Positions 20,783 to 31,060 of a stretch of DNA of 64,000 nt are shown here, in pieces. Below the pieces are notes generated by a model that saw only the letters and a list, made by a program, of their open reading frames with translations, was not told where the DNA came from and did no database searches. The stretch lies in contig OU862927.1 in NCBI GenBank assembly GCA_917880885.1, forward strand, positions 42,497,571 through 42,561,570, in the 5' to 3' direction. Made by a program: the position numbers and the translations under genes. Positions within the stretch are counted from its first letter, which is position 1. The number at the start of each line of letters is the position of its first letter. The DNA is from Limnephilus marmoratus. Lineage: Eukaryota; Arthropoda; Insecta; Trichoptera; Limnephilidae.

Positions 20783-20850
20783 AAAAACAATACTTGGATG
20801 ATTTATATAGCGCCGTTTTTGTGAAAAATCGCCTCAAGGGCGTAGATTGT
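20783..20850 (-). repeat. L2/CR1-like LINE 3' tail
   Basis: Inverse copy of the terminal hairpin at 3827-3862: AGCGCCG..TGTGAAAAATCGCC and CAAGGGCG. It sits inside the SINE-A-derived array, between two units. Confidence 0.65.
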
Positions 20851-20895
20851 TATGTGAATACCGCACAAGAGTCCCAACAGCTCCAACCGGTTGAG

Positions 20896-21060
20896 ATGAG
20901 GTGGAGGGGGTTAGTGAGGGGGGATCAGAGGGGTGGTCCAGGGGGAGGATCAGAGGTGGTGGAGAGGGGGGGAGGCGGGGGGGGGAAGAGGGTGGAAGGG
21001 GGCGAGAGAGGTAGGGGGGGGGGGGGGGGGAGGGTAGGCCTGTTTTTAATATCCATTTTT
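20896..21060 (+). repeat. G-rich polypurine tract
   Basis: GAGGTGG and GGGGGAGG repeats and a run of more than 15 G near 21016-21033, comparable to 4185-4400 and 39050-39115. Confidence 0.8.
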
Positions 21061-21067
21061 CATGTTA

Positions 21068-21240
21068 CAAAAATAACAAACACGGGAGGCGGGTATAGGT
21101 ACCGCCGCCCCGGGAACCTTTTATTATATAACCAACACCTCTGACATAGGTCACCCCAAGCGGTTCTCTACGAGAGTGGTTGAGGGAGTCCCTTTGACTT
21201 CTCCGGATTCGCCTTGCACCGCTGGAGGGATGGATTAATA
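21068..21240 (+). repeat. SINE-C head fragment
   Basis: GGAGGCGGGTATAGGTACCG through CACCCCAAGCGGTTC and GAGAGTGGTTGAGGGAG, shared with 22055, 39165 and 60020. It lacks the terminal hairpin tail. Confidence 0.65.
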
Positions 21241-21267
21241 AGCAGATATCTTAGGAAGAAAAAAACA

Positions 21268-21315
21268 TTTTTACATCAGCTCCACAAAAGAATTTTTATG
21301 GAGCTGATGTAAAAA
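21268..21315. repeat. inverted repeat of SINE-C/LINE-D termini
   Basis: TTTTTACATCAGCTCCA (21268-21284) is perfectly inverted at 21299-21315. It is the element terminus meeting itself head-to-head; a run of C follows. Confidence 0.8.
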
Positions 21316-21449
21316 TCCCCCCCCCCCCTCCCCCGTAAGCGAAAATATTTTGTAACACCTCACCTCAAATGAGGTAAGACACCTCAACACCTCATTTCGA
21401 TATTTGAGTACCTCATACAAACTCATCCTGATGTCGTGTCCTACCCAAC

Positions 21450-21535
21450 ACTAGTTTGGAGTCAGTGAGACTATGGCATCCCCAATTGAGATAACATTGT
21501 GAGGCTGAAGGGGGACTGAAAAAGGACACTCAGAT
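21450..21535 (-). repeat. SINE-A terminal fragment
   Basis: GTTTGGAGTCAGTGAGACTA and ATGGCATCCCCAATTG match the outer body of SINE-A at 23915-23960. Confidence 0.6.
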
Positions 21536-21841
21536 GGTTTTGGAATTTAGAGTAAATGAACGAAGAAAGGAGTGTAAGGAAATATGTAAGGTAAAAGATC
21601 TGGGGAATGCCTGAGGAAGACATGGCACGATCAAGTGAATCAGATACTTGAGTCGGGCCATATCAAGAGTCAGAATAATAAAAGGGAATGTATGAAACGA
21701 TATATAAAAGCGAATGTGGCTTAGAGGTGTGCCAAGACCAGAAGTTTGGTGGTCCGCTCTCTCTGCCTATCCCTGCGGAGAAACGTTATGGTTAGCTGGT
21801 TCTTTATAGAACCAAAAACTCTCTCATGAATATAAGGTAGA
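21536..21841. other. no recognisable feature
   Basis: A LINE-like codon pattern (VWWSALSAY near 21745) is visible but too short to support a call. Confidence 0.3.
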
Positions 21842-22012
21842 TATTTGTTTTTGGGGTGGTATGCCATGTAGCTCTACCTCCTTCTTTAGCCAACGTTTCG
21901 GACAGCATTACAGTGGCCAGCATCAGGGGAAATGTGTGATAGACACTGTAACGCTGTGTCCGAAACGTTGAGGTAGCGCAACATGGCATAACACCCCAAA
22001 AGCAAATAACGA
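21842..22012. repeat. family F palindrome
   Basis: A left arm running from TTGTTTTTGGGGTGGTATGC to AACGTTTCGGACAGC is inverted on the right as TGTCCGAAACGTT and CATGGCATAACACCCCAAAA. The arms are about 60 bases and the loop about 40. Confidence 0.7.
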
Positions 22013-22054
22013 AAATACTTTTAATCGTGAAAATCTAAAAATCAAGTAGGTTTC

Positions 22055-22315
22055 AATTTGGGAGGCGGGAATGGGTACCGCCGCCCCGGAAAACTTTATT
22101 GGATAACCAACACCTCTGCCATAGGTCACCCCAAGTGGTTCGCTACGTTTGATGATTTAGCAGGGGTGCCCGAGTTCATGGGGGTGAGGTTTAAACCCTT
22201 TTCCTTTCGAGAACTCTCCTATCCTTCCTTTCCCTAAAAAAAAACCCTCCACACAGCATCGCCAAAGATGACATTGACACATGACTCCTGTGTGGAGCTC
22301 GTTTAAAAAAAAAAA
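22055..22315 (+). repeat. SINE-C
   Basis: Begins GGGAGGCGGGAATGGGTACC and continues ATTGGATAACCAACACCTCT, then CACCCCAAGTGGTTCGCTAC. It ends in the CCTCCACACAGCATC..CTCCTGTGTGGAGCTCG tail and an A-run. Confidence 0.7.
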
Positions 22316-22399
22316 AGGGAGTTGAATGTTATACATTTTACCTATTTTTAAGAATTCTCCTTTAGTTATTATTCGTAAACCAAAGAGATTAACCTAAAT

Positions 22400-22577
22400 G
22401 TCCCTAACGCTTATACTCGTGGGAGATCCCACGCACTTTTTTACGCTCCGAAAGCGAGAACTTCTTCCTTTCAGAATGCCCCATTAAATAGAGCAATTCA
22501 ACTGCTTAACGATTCTGCATTGAGCATTGACATCTTCAATGTTACCTATAGAGAGTTCAGTAACTATCTTTTGACAT
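22400..22577 (+). pseudogene. LINE ORF2 C-terminus remnant
   Basis: A frame ending at TAA 22575-22577 reads as a LINE C-terminus: YAPKARTSSFQNAPLNRAI, then a DIFNVTYREFSNYLL block. The position of the stop and the order of motifs match the end of several CR1/Jockey-group ORF2 proteins. Upstream sequence is out of frame. Confidence 0.5.
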
Positions 22578-23512
22578 AAACTGCCCCCTTGGACTTTTTT
22601 TTCTCTTAAATTTTGTAATCTTCTCCGTAATAATTTGGTGTATAATTGTTTTATGGAGAACCTGAAAAAATAAATAAAACAGAACAGTAATCCATTTTTA
22701 CTTTTGCAGAACTTTAGAGATTTTTCGTGTAAAAAATATTTTTTTCCGTTACTCAAAAAATACGATTTAATTAATTTCATTTACTAATTGCTTTTTCATA
22801 AAAGTTGTTTCGGCTTTATTCTTGCATGAAATATTACAATTTAATATTATTTGATCCGGCGCAAACTATTTTGGGAGGAAATTGGACGGTTATTAATTAC
22901 TTTTGTACTTATGGATTTACACGCTTCAGGAATTATGTTTCGGCTGTAAGTCCTGTTTGATATCACTCATTATTAATGATTAGCAAGATGAGTAGTAATT
23001 TTGCAAGATATAATTCATGGAAGCATCAAAGCTGAAATAAATGTTCCGAATATTACACAAAATATTTTGGAAACGAGTGGGTCGTATTGGGATGTATGTA
23101 GTTTCAATATCCTTCAACAGATTATTGTTAGTATAGGTAGTCACTCGTGTATGTAGTTTTGAGGTGAATCAAAAGATGTCAGTTAAGTAGGACCTTAGAG
23201 ACGTCGACGTGTCGAATTCACCAGCATCAAAATTAGTCATAGCGTCCAGTAGAACAGAGTTTGTTCCAGATATTTATCTTTCATTATAATCCTCGCAATA
23301 ACGCTAATAAAGTAATATGTAATCTCGACAATCCTCGATCATTCTACAGGAATTGAAGAACATTACACTTAGTAATATTAGAAGGAAATTAAGAGAAAAT
23401 TACCTTACAATGTTCATATCAATTTTGGCATAAACCTGCCTTCACTAGAAGAGTAAAAAATCCGATTTTAAACGGACTTCGTTACCCCTAGTCAAAAACC
23501 GCATTTAGTTAG
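22578..23512. other. no recognisable feature
   Basis: Unassigned AT-rich sequence. The first ~200 bases may be the 3' UTR of the LINE remnant. Confidence 0.35.
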
Positions 23513-23860
23513 ATTTTTTGCATTAGTTTCACACAGGAGGCCCTAAGGAAAACAATGTCATCTTTGGGGGTCTGTATTTTTAGGAAAGGAATGAGAGGAA
23601 GTTCTGGGAAGGAAAAAGTATGGAGGGGTGGTTAGGAATCTGGGGTTCGGTGTGTAAAGGAGAGACTGGCGTATAAATCCATACCTCCCACTGCTGTCCA
23701 TGGCGATGGATCTCCCTCAACCAGTCTTTCCCGATCCAGCCTGTCACGCAGTTTTGATTAGCATAATATTTCACAATATTATGTCTTACTATCATCTTAT
23801 AATTTTGGAGGTTTTTGAACAATTGTCCTGAAGGAAGTACCGCCACTGTGTCAGACTATA
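23513..23860 (-). repeat. SINE-C, minus strand
   Basis: The terminus CATTAGTTTCACACAGGAGG lies at the left. Further in, on the minus strand, are CCGAACCCCAGATTCCTA and GGTTGAGGGAGATCCATCGC, shared with 39300-39340 and 60185-60250. The terminal hairpin is partly deleted. Confidence 0.6.
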
Positions 23861-23883
23861 ATAAAAAAGTAGATTTTTTTTTA

Positions 23884-24148
23884 CATGAATACCGCACAAG
23901 AGTCCCAACTGCTCCCGTCTGGAGCCAGTGGGACTATGGCATCCCCAATTGGGGTATGTTGTGAGGCTGAAGGTAGTGGGGAGGGGAAGGAAAGAGGGAA
24001 GAGGAAGGTGGGGATAGTACCTGGATATTCAGATCTGGTCACCAAACACGGCTAAAGCCATTTCAAGCAACGTTTCAATTCTGAATGGTGGTCTTACACC
24101 AGGGTGATACTGAGAGTATATTCCACTCTGGAACATGCCGCAAATATA
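23884..24148 (-). repeat. SINE-A, 3' part, split by a mariner-type element
   Basis: Runs from GAATACCGCACAAGAGTCCC to GAACATGCCGCAAATATA. The remainder of the same SINE, with its tRNA-like head, resumes at 27342. TA at 24147-24148 is the target duplication of the inserted element. Confidence 0.8.
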
Positions 24149-24258
24149 CGGGTGCGCCAGAGAAACTTACTTATTTGAAAGTTCAATAAAAACAAAAGCA
24201 CTGTAGTTATTGTTGTAATTCTTTTTTTATTTGAAAATACAATGTACCAAGTTTTTTT

Positions 24259-24530
24259 TCATACTGTCTTAAAAATTACATCTTTTAAATGGCAACCCTC
24301 ATCGCGCATACACTGGTTAAGTCGTTTTTTGAAGTTCTCGTCCACTCTTCTCAGCATATCAATCGGAATATTGGCAATAGCGTCGCGAATGTTGTTCTTC
24401 AGGTGATCTATGGTCCGTGGTCGATTGACATAAACAAGGGATTTAATATAATATATATACGACATAAAAAAAAGCACATGGAGTCAAATCCGGAGAGCGC
24501 GCCGGCCATGTGTGGAGGAATTTCGAAGCG
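24259..24530 (-). pseudogene. mariner-type DDE transposase, C-terminal remnant
   Basis: On the minus strand the remnant begins with PARSPDLTP, the region of the third catalytic acidic residue in this transposase group. It continues after a stop and shift with KSLVYVNRPRTIDHLKNNIR, then a DAIANIP..MLRRV block and CMRDEG.HLKDVIF before its stop. This order matches the C-termini of DDE_3-type transposases of insects as I recall them. The first two catalytic aspartates and the DNA-binding helix-turn-helix are missing. It lies 110 bases inside the left terminal repeat, as expected for the 3' end of the gene. Confidence 0.7.
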
Positions 24531-24885
24531 AGGGCGAAAGGCACGTTACGTAGCAACAACTGAGCGACAGTTACAAAAGAAGCTCTCGACGGCGAAGGCC
24601 CGCTGCCATAAATATACTAACCCCTAGATCGATCACTTAAGGCTTTTTCCTCCTAGCGGTTTTCGTCACCAACTTAACCAGACCCCCCTCCCCTCGCCTG
24701 CCAGCAGTAATAGACTAAAGATAGAGGAAACTTATTTGTCTACCATAGACAATATAATCGCTCTCGACCTACTTCATTAGCACAATAAATTATTTAAGAA
24801 CAAAATTATTGGAATCAGGAAAATGTTACATTAGACAAATGAAACACTCTGAGAACATCTTTAAATATGTTTATTTTCAGTAAAG
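24531..24885. other. transposon interior, unassigned
   Basis: No motif recognised. Confidence 0.35.
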
Positions 24886-24960
24886 ACAATTGATAATAAA
24901 TAACACAAGACAATTGATAATAAATAACACATAAGACAATTGATAATAAAACTAAGGTAT
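24886..24960. repeat. ~24-bp tandem repeat, three copies
   Basis: ACAATTGATAATAAATAACA is repeated with small changes at about 24887, 24911 and 24937. Confidence 0.85.
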
Positions 24961-24981
24961 CCTAACCGACCTAACCTCAAA

Positions 24982-25161
24982 TTAATTTACGGACGAATGC
25001 TGAATGTTGATGTCCTGGTACTGGTTCTGATCCTGGTCATCTTGTAGATACTCCACTGACCAGCTCTCTTCACCTTCACCGTCAGACTCCCATTTGACAT
25101 CGGAAATGTCTCCTTGCAGTGCAATAGTTATTTCTTCATGTGACAAACCTCTAACAGCCAT
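24982..25161 (-). CDS. 59-codon acidic open frame, possible exon
   Basis: ATG at 25159-25161 and TAA at 24982-24984. The protein starts MAVRGLSHEEITIAL and becomes very acidic and polar (ESDGEGEESWSVE, then a DDQDQNQYQD stretch). The start codon is directly preceded on the minus strand by TTTTTATAG, a good splice-acceptor sequence, so this could be a terminal exon. An acidic N-terminus after an RGLS.EEI motif reminds me of piggyBac-type transposase starts, but I see no catalytic part nearby. Function unknown. Confidence 0.35.
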   Translation of the reverse strand: MAVRGLSHEEITIALQGDISDVKWESDGEGEESWSVEYLQDDQDQNQYQDINIQHSSVN

Positions 25162-25599
25162 CTATAAAAATGATAACAATAAGTTATATATAGTCTACCG
25201 GAAAACATTAAAATAAAATACATCTTGAAAGAATCAAATTAAAATACGTAAAACAATACAAAAGGCCAAAACAAGAAGCCAATGCGCCACCACAGGAACA
25301 TGAACGCTTTTAGCGAAAACAAAATGAAAAACCAATGTTTTTGAATGGAAATCATATTTATCGATCAGATAAAACATCTATATACAGTATAATTATTATT
25401 TTCAACAGAAAAATGCTATAATCTTACCTTGTTATGCAGAAAACCAAGACCGTTAAATGCTGTCAAAAACGCCATTCGAAATAGAAATATTTTGTGTTGC
25501 CAGTACGCGATTTGTTATTTACCTTATAAAACATATCTTTCACAAGCGATACGCAAAATACGGGGCTGTTTGTTTCATAAAATCAAGAGATTTTAATTT

Positions 25600-26023
25600 T
25601 CATCCATCAAATGACCTGACGACCTCCATAGTCCAGTGGGTAAGACTCTTGACTCACGATCCGGAGATTGGGGTTCGAACCCGGCATGCGCAAGTAAATT
25701 TTATTTGATTAATTTGTGTTATTTCACAATTAATTCATTTAAAATAATATATAGTATATTTGCGGCATGTTCCAGTGTGGAAGATACTATCAGTATCGCC
25801 CTGGTGTAAGACCACCATTCAGAATTGAAACGTTGCTTGAAAATGGCTTTAGCCGTGTTTGGTGACCAGATCTGAATAGCCAGGTACTTCCCAACCCTCC
25901 TCTTCCCCACCTCCTTCCCCTCCTCACTACCTTCAGCCTCACAACATACCTAATTTGGGGAATGCCATAGTCTCACTGGCTTCAGACGGGAGCAGTTGAG
26001 ATTCTTGTGCGGTATTCACAGTA
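25600..26023 (+). repeat. SINE-A, complete, tRNA-derived
   Basis: The most complete copy. It has a tRNA-like head with A box TAGTCCAGTGGGTAAG (25630-25645) and B box GGTTCGAACCC (25673-25683), the ATTAATTTGTGTTATTTCAC linker, the body GCGGCATGTTCCAG..GTACTTCC and the end CTTGTGCGGTATTCAC. It lies inside the mariner-type element in the opposite orientation to the split copy outside, so the two copies mimic 265-bp terminal inverted repeats. Confidence 0.8.
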
Positions 26024-27312
26024 AAAAAAATCCTTTTCTTCAAGATCTTGTGATATATTTAGAAAATCAAAACCAAAACAAATTGAAGCTGTATGCATCA
26101 GATGTTCTCGGAAATTAAAAAAAAAACTACAACTTCAAGAGTCCACCAATTTTTCCAATAGAGAACTCCAGTACATTTTTTTAATTCTTTTTAATAAATA
26201 ATGACCTTCTAACTTAAATAACTGCACCTTTATTTTTATTTTTAAAGTTAGTTATAATAGTTAAAATAATTGTTAAAGTTTTAATTTTTCAAGACCCCTC
26301 CGAAAACCACCGATGTATGGTGAATCGTGTGTCGTCATCACTCCTGAAAAATTAGTATAGGATTGGGAAATCAGCTGATCTACTGCCGCCATTTTGAATT
26401 CCGTTCTTCGAAGTATTCTCCCTAGAAATAGCATTACTATTTTTTTTGTACAGTAGTTTTTTTAACATTTTCAATAATAGAGATAATCTAATAAGAGATG
26501 CCTTATAAACACAACAACTAAATATCTATAAACAGTATAAAATAACGAATAACATGAAATGTTGTTAGTACTGATGGCTTATGTCATACCTACATAATCA
26601 AAGTTTCAATACAATGATTGGTGACGCGTGACGTCAGCACTAACCATTTCAGTAATACCAACTTTACAGTGTGTTTTGACGAGAGGTTTAAAAATGCACT
26701 TTTTAATAATTTTTTAAGAACTCTACGTTTAATATTATGAAATAAAACTTATATATTCAGAATCAGCGTTCGTTGGTCTGTATGAACATATTTTTTTTAA
26801 AGCCATAATATTTTTCACTGGAGTTCCTTATTGTGAAGGCACAAGTCGTTGCAGCAAGTTTTTGTACAATAAAAATAAATCCTCAAATAAGAAGTGTGCG
26901 AGTGCTCCGTGTATACGATGTAATAAAATTTTTAAAAAATATATGGAATCACAAAACCCCCAAAAATACCACAAAAAATACCCCAAAACACCTATTAAAC
27001 AAGTAAAAAAATCCCATCTCACTTATTTTACCCCTAAGTTGGCAACCCTGAGCGAGAGATGGTGAAAATCAAAAATTACAAACCTATCTTTACAGCTCCA
27101 TCTATGAAACTTTATCTATGTGTGACAGCACTTTTACGTCACGGACCACGGTTGAAAAATTTGAACGAAGTGATACGCCCCTGCCCGCTGCTCTCTAGAC
27201 CACAGCATAATGGCAACTGACGAGAATGGGAAACAAACTTGGGGACGTCCCCCTCCAGATGCGCCCTCTCCCGCCCCTCTACCTGCCCAACTCAACGGTC
27301 GGGAATTTTTTC
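26024..27312. other. transposon interior, unassigned
   Basis: No supportable gene. A cysteine-containing plus-strand frame at about 26830-26960 is noted but has no recognised motif. Confidence 0.35.
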
Positions 27313-27341
27313 AAATAAGTAAGTTTCTCTGGCGCACCCTG

Positions 27342-27505
27342 TACTATATATTATTTTAAATGAATAAATTGTTTAAAAACACAAATTTATCAAATAAAAT
27401 GTATTTGCCACGCCGGGATTCGATCCCGCGACCTTCGGAGTGCTAGTCAAGAGCCTTACCGCTGGACTATGATAGAAAGAGTTTCATGAGGACGTGTCAT
27501 TTAGT
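27342..27505 (-). repeat. SINE-A, tRNA head part, split copy
   Basis: Begins TACTATATATTATTTTAAAT right after the mariner-type element. On the minus strand its tRNA-like head has B box GGGATCGAATCCC and A box TAGTCCAGCGGTAAGG. It completes the SINE begun at 23884. Confidence 0.8.
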
Positions 27506-28544
27506 GACAGATATATCACCGCTTGGCCGAGTGGCTTAGATTTATTATGCAAATTACTGGATTTAACTATTACAAAGTAGTACATTTCTTCTCCGTGAGT
27601 AAATTTCTAATTTAATTTCTTCATAATTAACCAAATAATAAAAGCCTCAGATCGCGCTGGCTTCAGATTAACATTCGTAGATTTGAATAAAATATCACTT
27701 GTTTCGTAATTAAAAACTCAAAGGACATGTTAAGGAGACATTAAACTTCCTTTTGAGTGTGGTAAGCGGCCAGGATTACAGGAGCTTATCTGGTGAGATT
27801 CTGATGTTCATGTAATCTCAAGGACTTCAAGTCGTCCATCCTTAGAACACAGATAACTGAGACGGAATTTCACCAGCCCTTACTCTCTTAAGGGTTTTTA
27901 TCATTCTTTTTTAAATTCCTTAGGAGGGTGGAAGTTTGTTAAAGGGAGTAAAGAAAGATGGGAGATTATTTGGGCTATCAGCCGTCAGAGTCGTAAATTT
28001 AATTTTCTTTTTCTTTTCTGTTTTACAGTTTTTTTTCCTTTATATTTCGTCTCCACTTTAAAGCTACCAGTTTTTGATTCTGATAGCTTTAAAGTTCTTT
28101 ATTGAAATTTAGACCCAAATTGGATGATATAATATTACTGTCCCAAAAATCATGGATAAAGATTTTATTTTATTTTATTCGGGAGACCAACAGTTTACTT
28201 TAATAACTGAGCATAATAGTAATTGAGTCATAATAATTTTACCATTTACAGGTTTCCACATAGGTATTGTACAAAATTGAAGTGATTCCAGAGATACTAA
28301 TGAAAAATTACATTTCAAGAATCAAGGGAGGGGGTAGGATGGGGGGGATTGATTAAGTTGAGGTATTGTAATAAAAACATAAAAATATGTCCAACAAAAA
28401 ATTAAAAGAGATAAATAAAAAGGAAAAAGGGTGGTGGTTGTATTATAGGGTATCTATAGTTATTGTTATTGTAAAGTATCAAGAGAGCGTCTGTGTGATT
28501 TTAAGGAATGTGGTGCAGAGTTAAAAATATCAAATTGTGTATGG
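27506..28544. other. no gene; tRNA-like fragment
   Basis: GCTTGGCCGAGTGGCTTAGA at about 27522 looks like the D-arm of a leucine- or serine-type tRNA or a SINE head, but no B box follows. A small hairpin around 28052-28098 (ACTTTAAAGCTA and TAGCTTTAAAGT) is present. The rest is unassigned. Confidence 0.4.
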
Positions 28545-28870
28545 TGAATAGATATTGAATAAATTGTGAAAAAATCCGAAAATGAAGATAATGTTGGTTG
28601 TTCTTAGTCGATGTATGATCCAGTTAAAAATGATTGAATCGGATATCGACATCTTTGCGCAGTGATTAGCACAGCGGCCCGGAAAGCCAAAAGTCCTGGG
28701 TTGGAGTCCCAGAGGTGCCAATATATTTTTCTGATTTTTCTTTTTCCAGATTTTCGATCGAGTTCCGCTAATATTGCCTTCAATTAATTAAATATTACAA
28801 TTTGAGGTTTTACTCATAAAGTTTAAAAAAATGAAATAAAAAATAAAAATAAATTTTATTTGACTAGATC
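28545..28870 (+). repeat. SINE-B, tRNA-derived
   Basis: AATGAAGATAATGTTGGTTG leader, tRNA-like head with A box GCAGTGATTAGCACAGC and B box GGTTGGAGTCCC, then body TTTTCGATCGAGTTCCGCTA and tail TTTGAGGTTTTACTCATAAA. It matches 1929-2310 segment by segment. Confidence 0.75.
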
Positions 28871-29621
28871 AACAAAATTTACCTGGTGTTCGATTTTAAA
28901 ATATTATTGCAATATTCCGTAAGCGATATGAAAAATATTATTAAATTTTATTTATTGAAACTTCTTTCTTTATTGGTTGCATTAACTGTTTTGGTGTACA
29001 AAAAATTCCAGTCTGTTTAACGACAAGAGCAGCTACCCTTGTGTTTCAGACCTCCGACTAAATATTAAAGCGTTTGTTTGAATTTCAGACCTTTAACTCG
29101 AACCTCAGCGAGGTCTTCAGAGCGTGTAAATTCCAAAATGTCTTTTTATCTCGCATTCATTTTGTTTCCAACAAAACAAATTAATTCAAGTCTTTGACCC
29201 TAAATTGGCTACTGGGGTTTGAAAGCGCCACTTGATTACATTGCTGTGATGAGAATTTAATATGAAATTGAGACGGCCTACTCAAGAAAGTTATAATTAT
29301 TACCACGTCTTGTTTATTTTTATGTCGATCTGTTGTCATGCTTTTGTATAATAACGAATTATTAACGAAACATTTTAGGATTGCGAACATTATTTTTTAT
29401 TTTATTTATTAATGTTATAAACAATCTTTATAAATTCTTATACGACAGTGATAAGAATACTTAGGTCATTGACCAAAAAAATAACAACAAATTGAAATTT
29501 AGAACCATGATTCAAAAATACACAACAATACCTGTACCCGATAAAAACAATTCTGATAAAGTGCATCTTCTTACTTAAATCTACAAAAAGTGTTTAATGA
29601 AATTTTTCGAGGTTTACATTT
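28871..29621. other. no gene; duplicated block
   Basis: The segment 29275-29385 (CTACTCAAGAAAGTTAT, ACGTCTTGTTTA, ATGTCGATCTGTTGTCATG) recurs at 30650-30775 in direct orientation. Confidence 0.6.
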
Positions 29622-29763
29622 AAGGGAACGTACCCATACTACGTGACACATTTAGGGGGGGAGGGTCTTAAAGGGGCGGTGGGGGCCATAGGTTTTGGTC
29701 ACCGGGGGGGGGGGGGGGTCAAAAATCGCAAAAAGTTGGTCACGTAGTTTGGGTACGTTCCCT
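29622..29763. mobile_element. short MITE
   Basis: AGGGAACGTACCCATACTAC at the left is inverted at the right as GTAGTTTGGGTACGTTCCCT, with GTGAC/GTCAC inside. The centre holds runs of G. The total is about 142 bp, with AT-rich TTTA on both flanks. I recall similar small GTCACGTA-type elements in many arthropods; the superfamily is not assigned. Confidence 0.7.
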
Positions 29764-30169
29764 AAATTTAATATGGATATCAATAATATCTTTCGGAAAG
29801 TGATTTCATACAAATCCAAACTGCTAAAAGTAGAAGAGGAAATATTATGAACTTAAAAAAAAGAGAAATAAAGAAATCAATGAAATATTAAGTTTTAAGT
29901 TAAACATGTGGCATTCGATCTACTGTTTTTTTTATTTTATTTTGTGAATTTAGCAAAGTTCGTATTAAACACTTTGATGTTTGAGCATAATCTGTTAAAT
30001 GTGTCACAACTTCTTCTTATAAATACATTTTCAAGGTAATTTGTATTGCTCTTAGGGATATAAAATGTGTCCGGAGATCGAGTAACTCTTAATGGTCATC
30101 TGAAATGAAAATTTTGTAGTTAGCATGGGCTATCAATGAAGTTTTGAATAATATCATAGATCATTAATA
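29764..30169. other. no recognisable feature
   Basis: AT-rich; probably 3' UTR of the LINE remnant that follows. Confidence 0.3.
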
Positions 30170-30560
30170 GGTCTCTGATATCTCGGCGTTGATTAAGAGA
30201 TTTAAGGTTTATGGCGACATAGTTTTCAACATATCGCACGTGATAAGAGACATATTTCATAAACTTTTTCTGAAATCTTTCTATTTGCTTTATATGTAGA
30301 ATAATGAGGGTTCCACAATGTTAAAGCATACTCCAGGGAGCTTCTGACGTAGGATATGTAGAAAATCTTAAATGTTTGTGGATTTTTGAAAACTGAACTT
30401 ACTCTAAGTATAAATCCCAATATTTTGGGATATGCTCGACGTGAGATTGAAAAAGAAGCTTATTATCCAATAGAACTCCAAGATCTCTTATTACATTTAC
30501 CCTGTTTAATATATTGTTTTTAATAATGTAGGGACATAATATTGGGTGTTTCTTTCCAGA
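30170..30560 (-). pseudogene. LINE reverse transcriptase, C-terminal remnant
   Basis: Minus-strand frames read VNVIRDLGVLLDNKLLF then FQSHVEHI, a standard segment after the reverse transcriptase core. After a stop and shift they continue as GFILRVSSVF..PQTFKIFY, then VRSSLEYALTLWNPHY. Together these are the thumb-to-C-terminal region of a CR1/Jockey-type ORF2. The catalytic FADD region and the 5' part are absent. The fragment lies between two direct copies of a ~110-bp block (29275 and 30650). Confidence 0.65.
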
Positions 30561-31057
30561 ATCTTTGTTCGAGAATTCTTATCTGTCATCTTATCTCTGT
30601 CGTCTGTCATTGTTTAATGTTTCTGTATTGATATTGATATATGACAGCCTACTCAAGAAAGTTATCATTAATTATTATCACGTCTTGTTTACTTTTATGT
30701 CGATCTGTTGTCATGATTGTGTTGTCTTGCTCAACGGACTGAAATAAAGTATTTTTAACAGTTTAGGATTGCGGACATTATCTGTTATCTTATCTCTGTC
30801 ATCTGGCATTGTTTAACTTTTCTGTATTACGTGGAAATGTTGCGTGTATGTTTAGTTTAATATATTTTTTTTAAATATTGATTAAAAGACTACAACAGAG
30901 AGCTAGCTCTTTCGCCCTTTTAGTTTCCGTTTCGCACGTGTTTATTCCCTATATTTGCCCCTTTTTTATTCGACTTGCCACATTTTCTCTCTGCTGGCAA
31001 CACTAGTGACGCGCATCTCAGATCACGTGATGTTATTGTTTGTCATATGACTCGTAA
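30561..31057. other. no gene; second copy of duplicated block
   Basis: 30650-30775 repeats the block at 29275-29385. The rest is unassigned. Confidence 0.5.
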
Positions 31058-31060
31058 TGC

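Larger units (their letters stand above)
24149..27341. mobile_element. Tc1/mariner-type DNA transposon, decayed
   Basis: Terminal inverted repeats of about 30 bp: GGGTGCGCCAGAGAAACTTA at the left (from 24150), its complement ending at 27340, both extending through ACTTATTTGAAA. TA is duplicated on both sides, and removing the element restores the SINE-A sequence found intact at 25730-25770. TA duplication and the transposase remnant inside support Tc1/mariner. The interior has gained a SINE-A, and the transposase is reduced to its C-terminus. The catalytic N-terminal two thirds are not visible. Confidence 0.75.

Noticed and set aside
20096..20895. CRISPR-like array (regular repeats with spacers)
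   Set aside because: Repeats vary, spacers are A/T-runs, the context is eukaryotic and the unit is a SINE terminus.
25622..25692. A tRNA gene on the plus strand
   Set aside because: Boxes are good, but it is the head of SINE-A, with matching heads at 27408-27480 and 42269-42355.
23884..26023. A 2.1-kb DNA transposon with 265-bp terminal inverted repeats
   Set aside because: The arms are two SINE-A copies in opposite orientation; one is split by the mariner-type element and continues at 27342.
26830..26960. Cysteine-rich frame as a piggyBac C-terminal zinc finger
   Set aside because: Spacing of the cysteines is not convincing and no catalytic part is adjacent.
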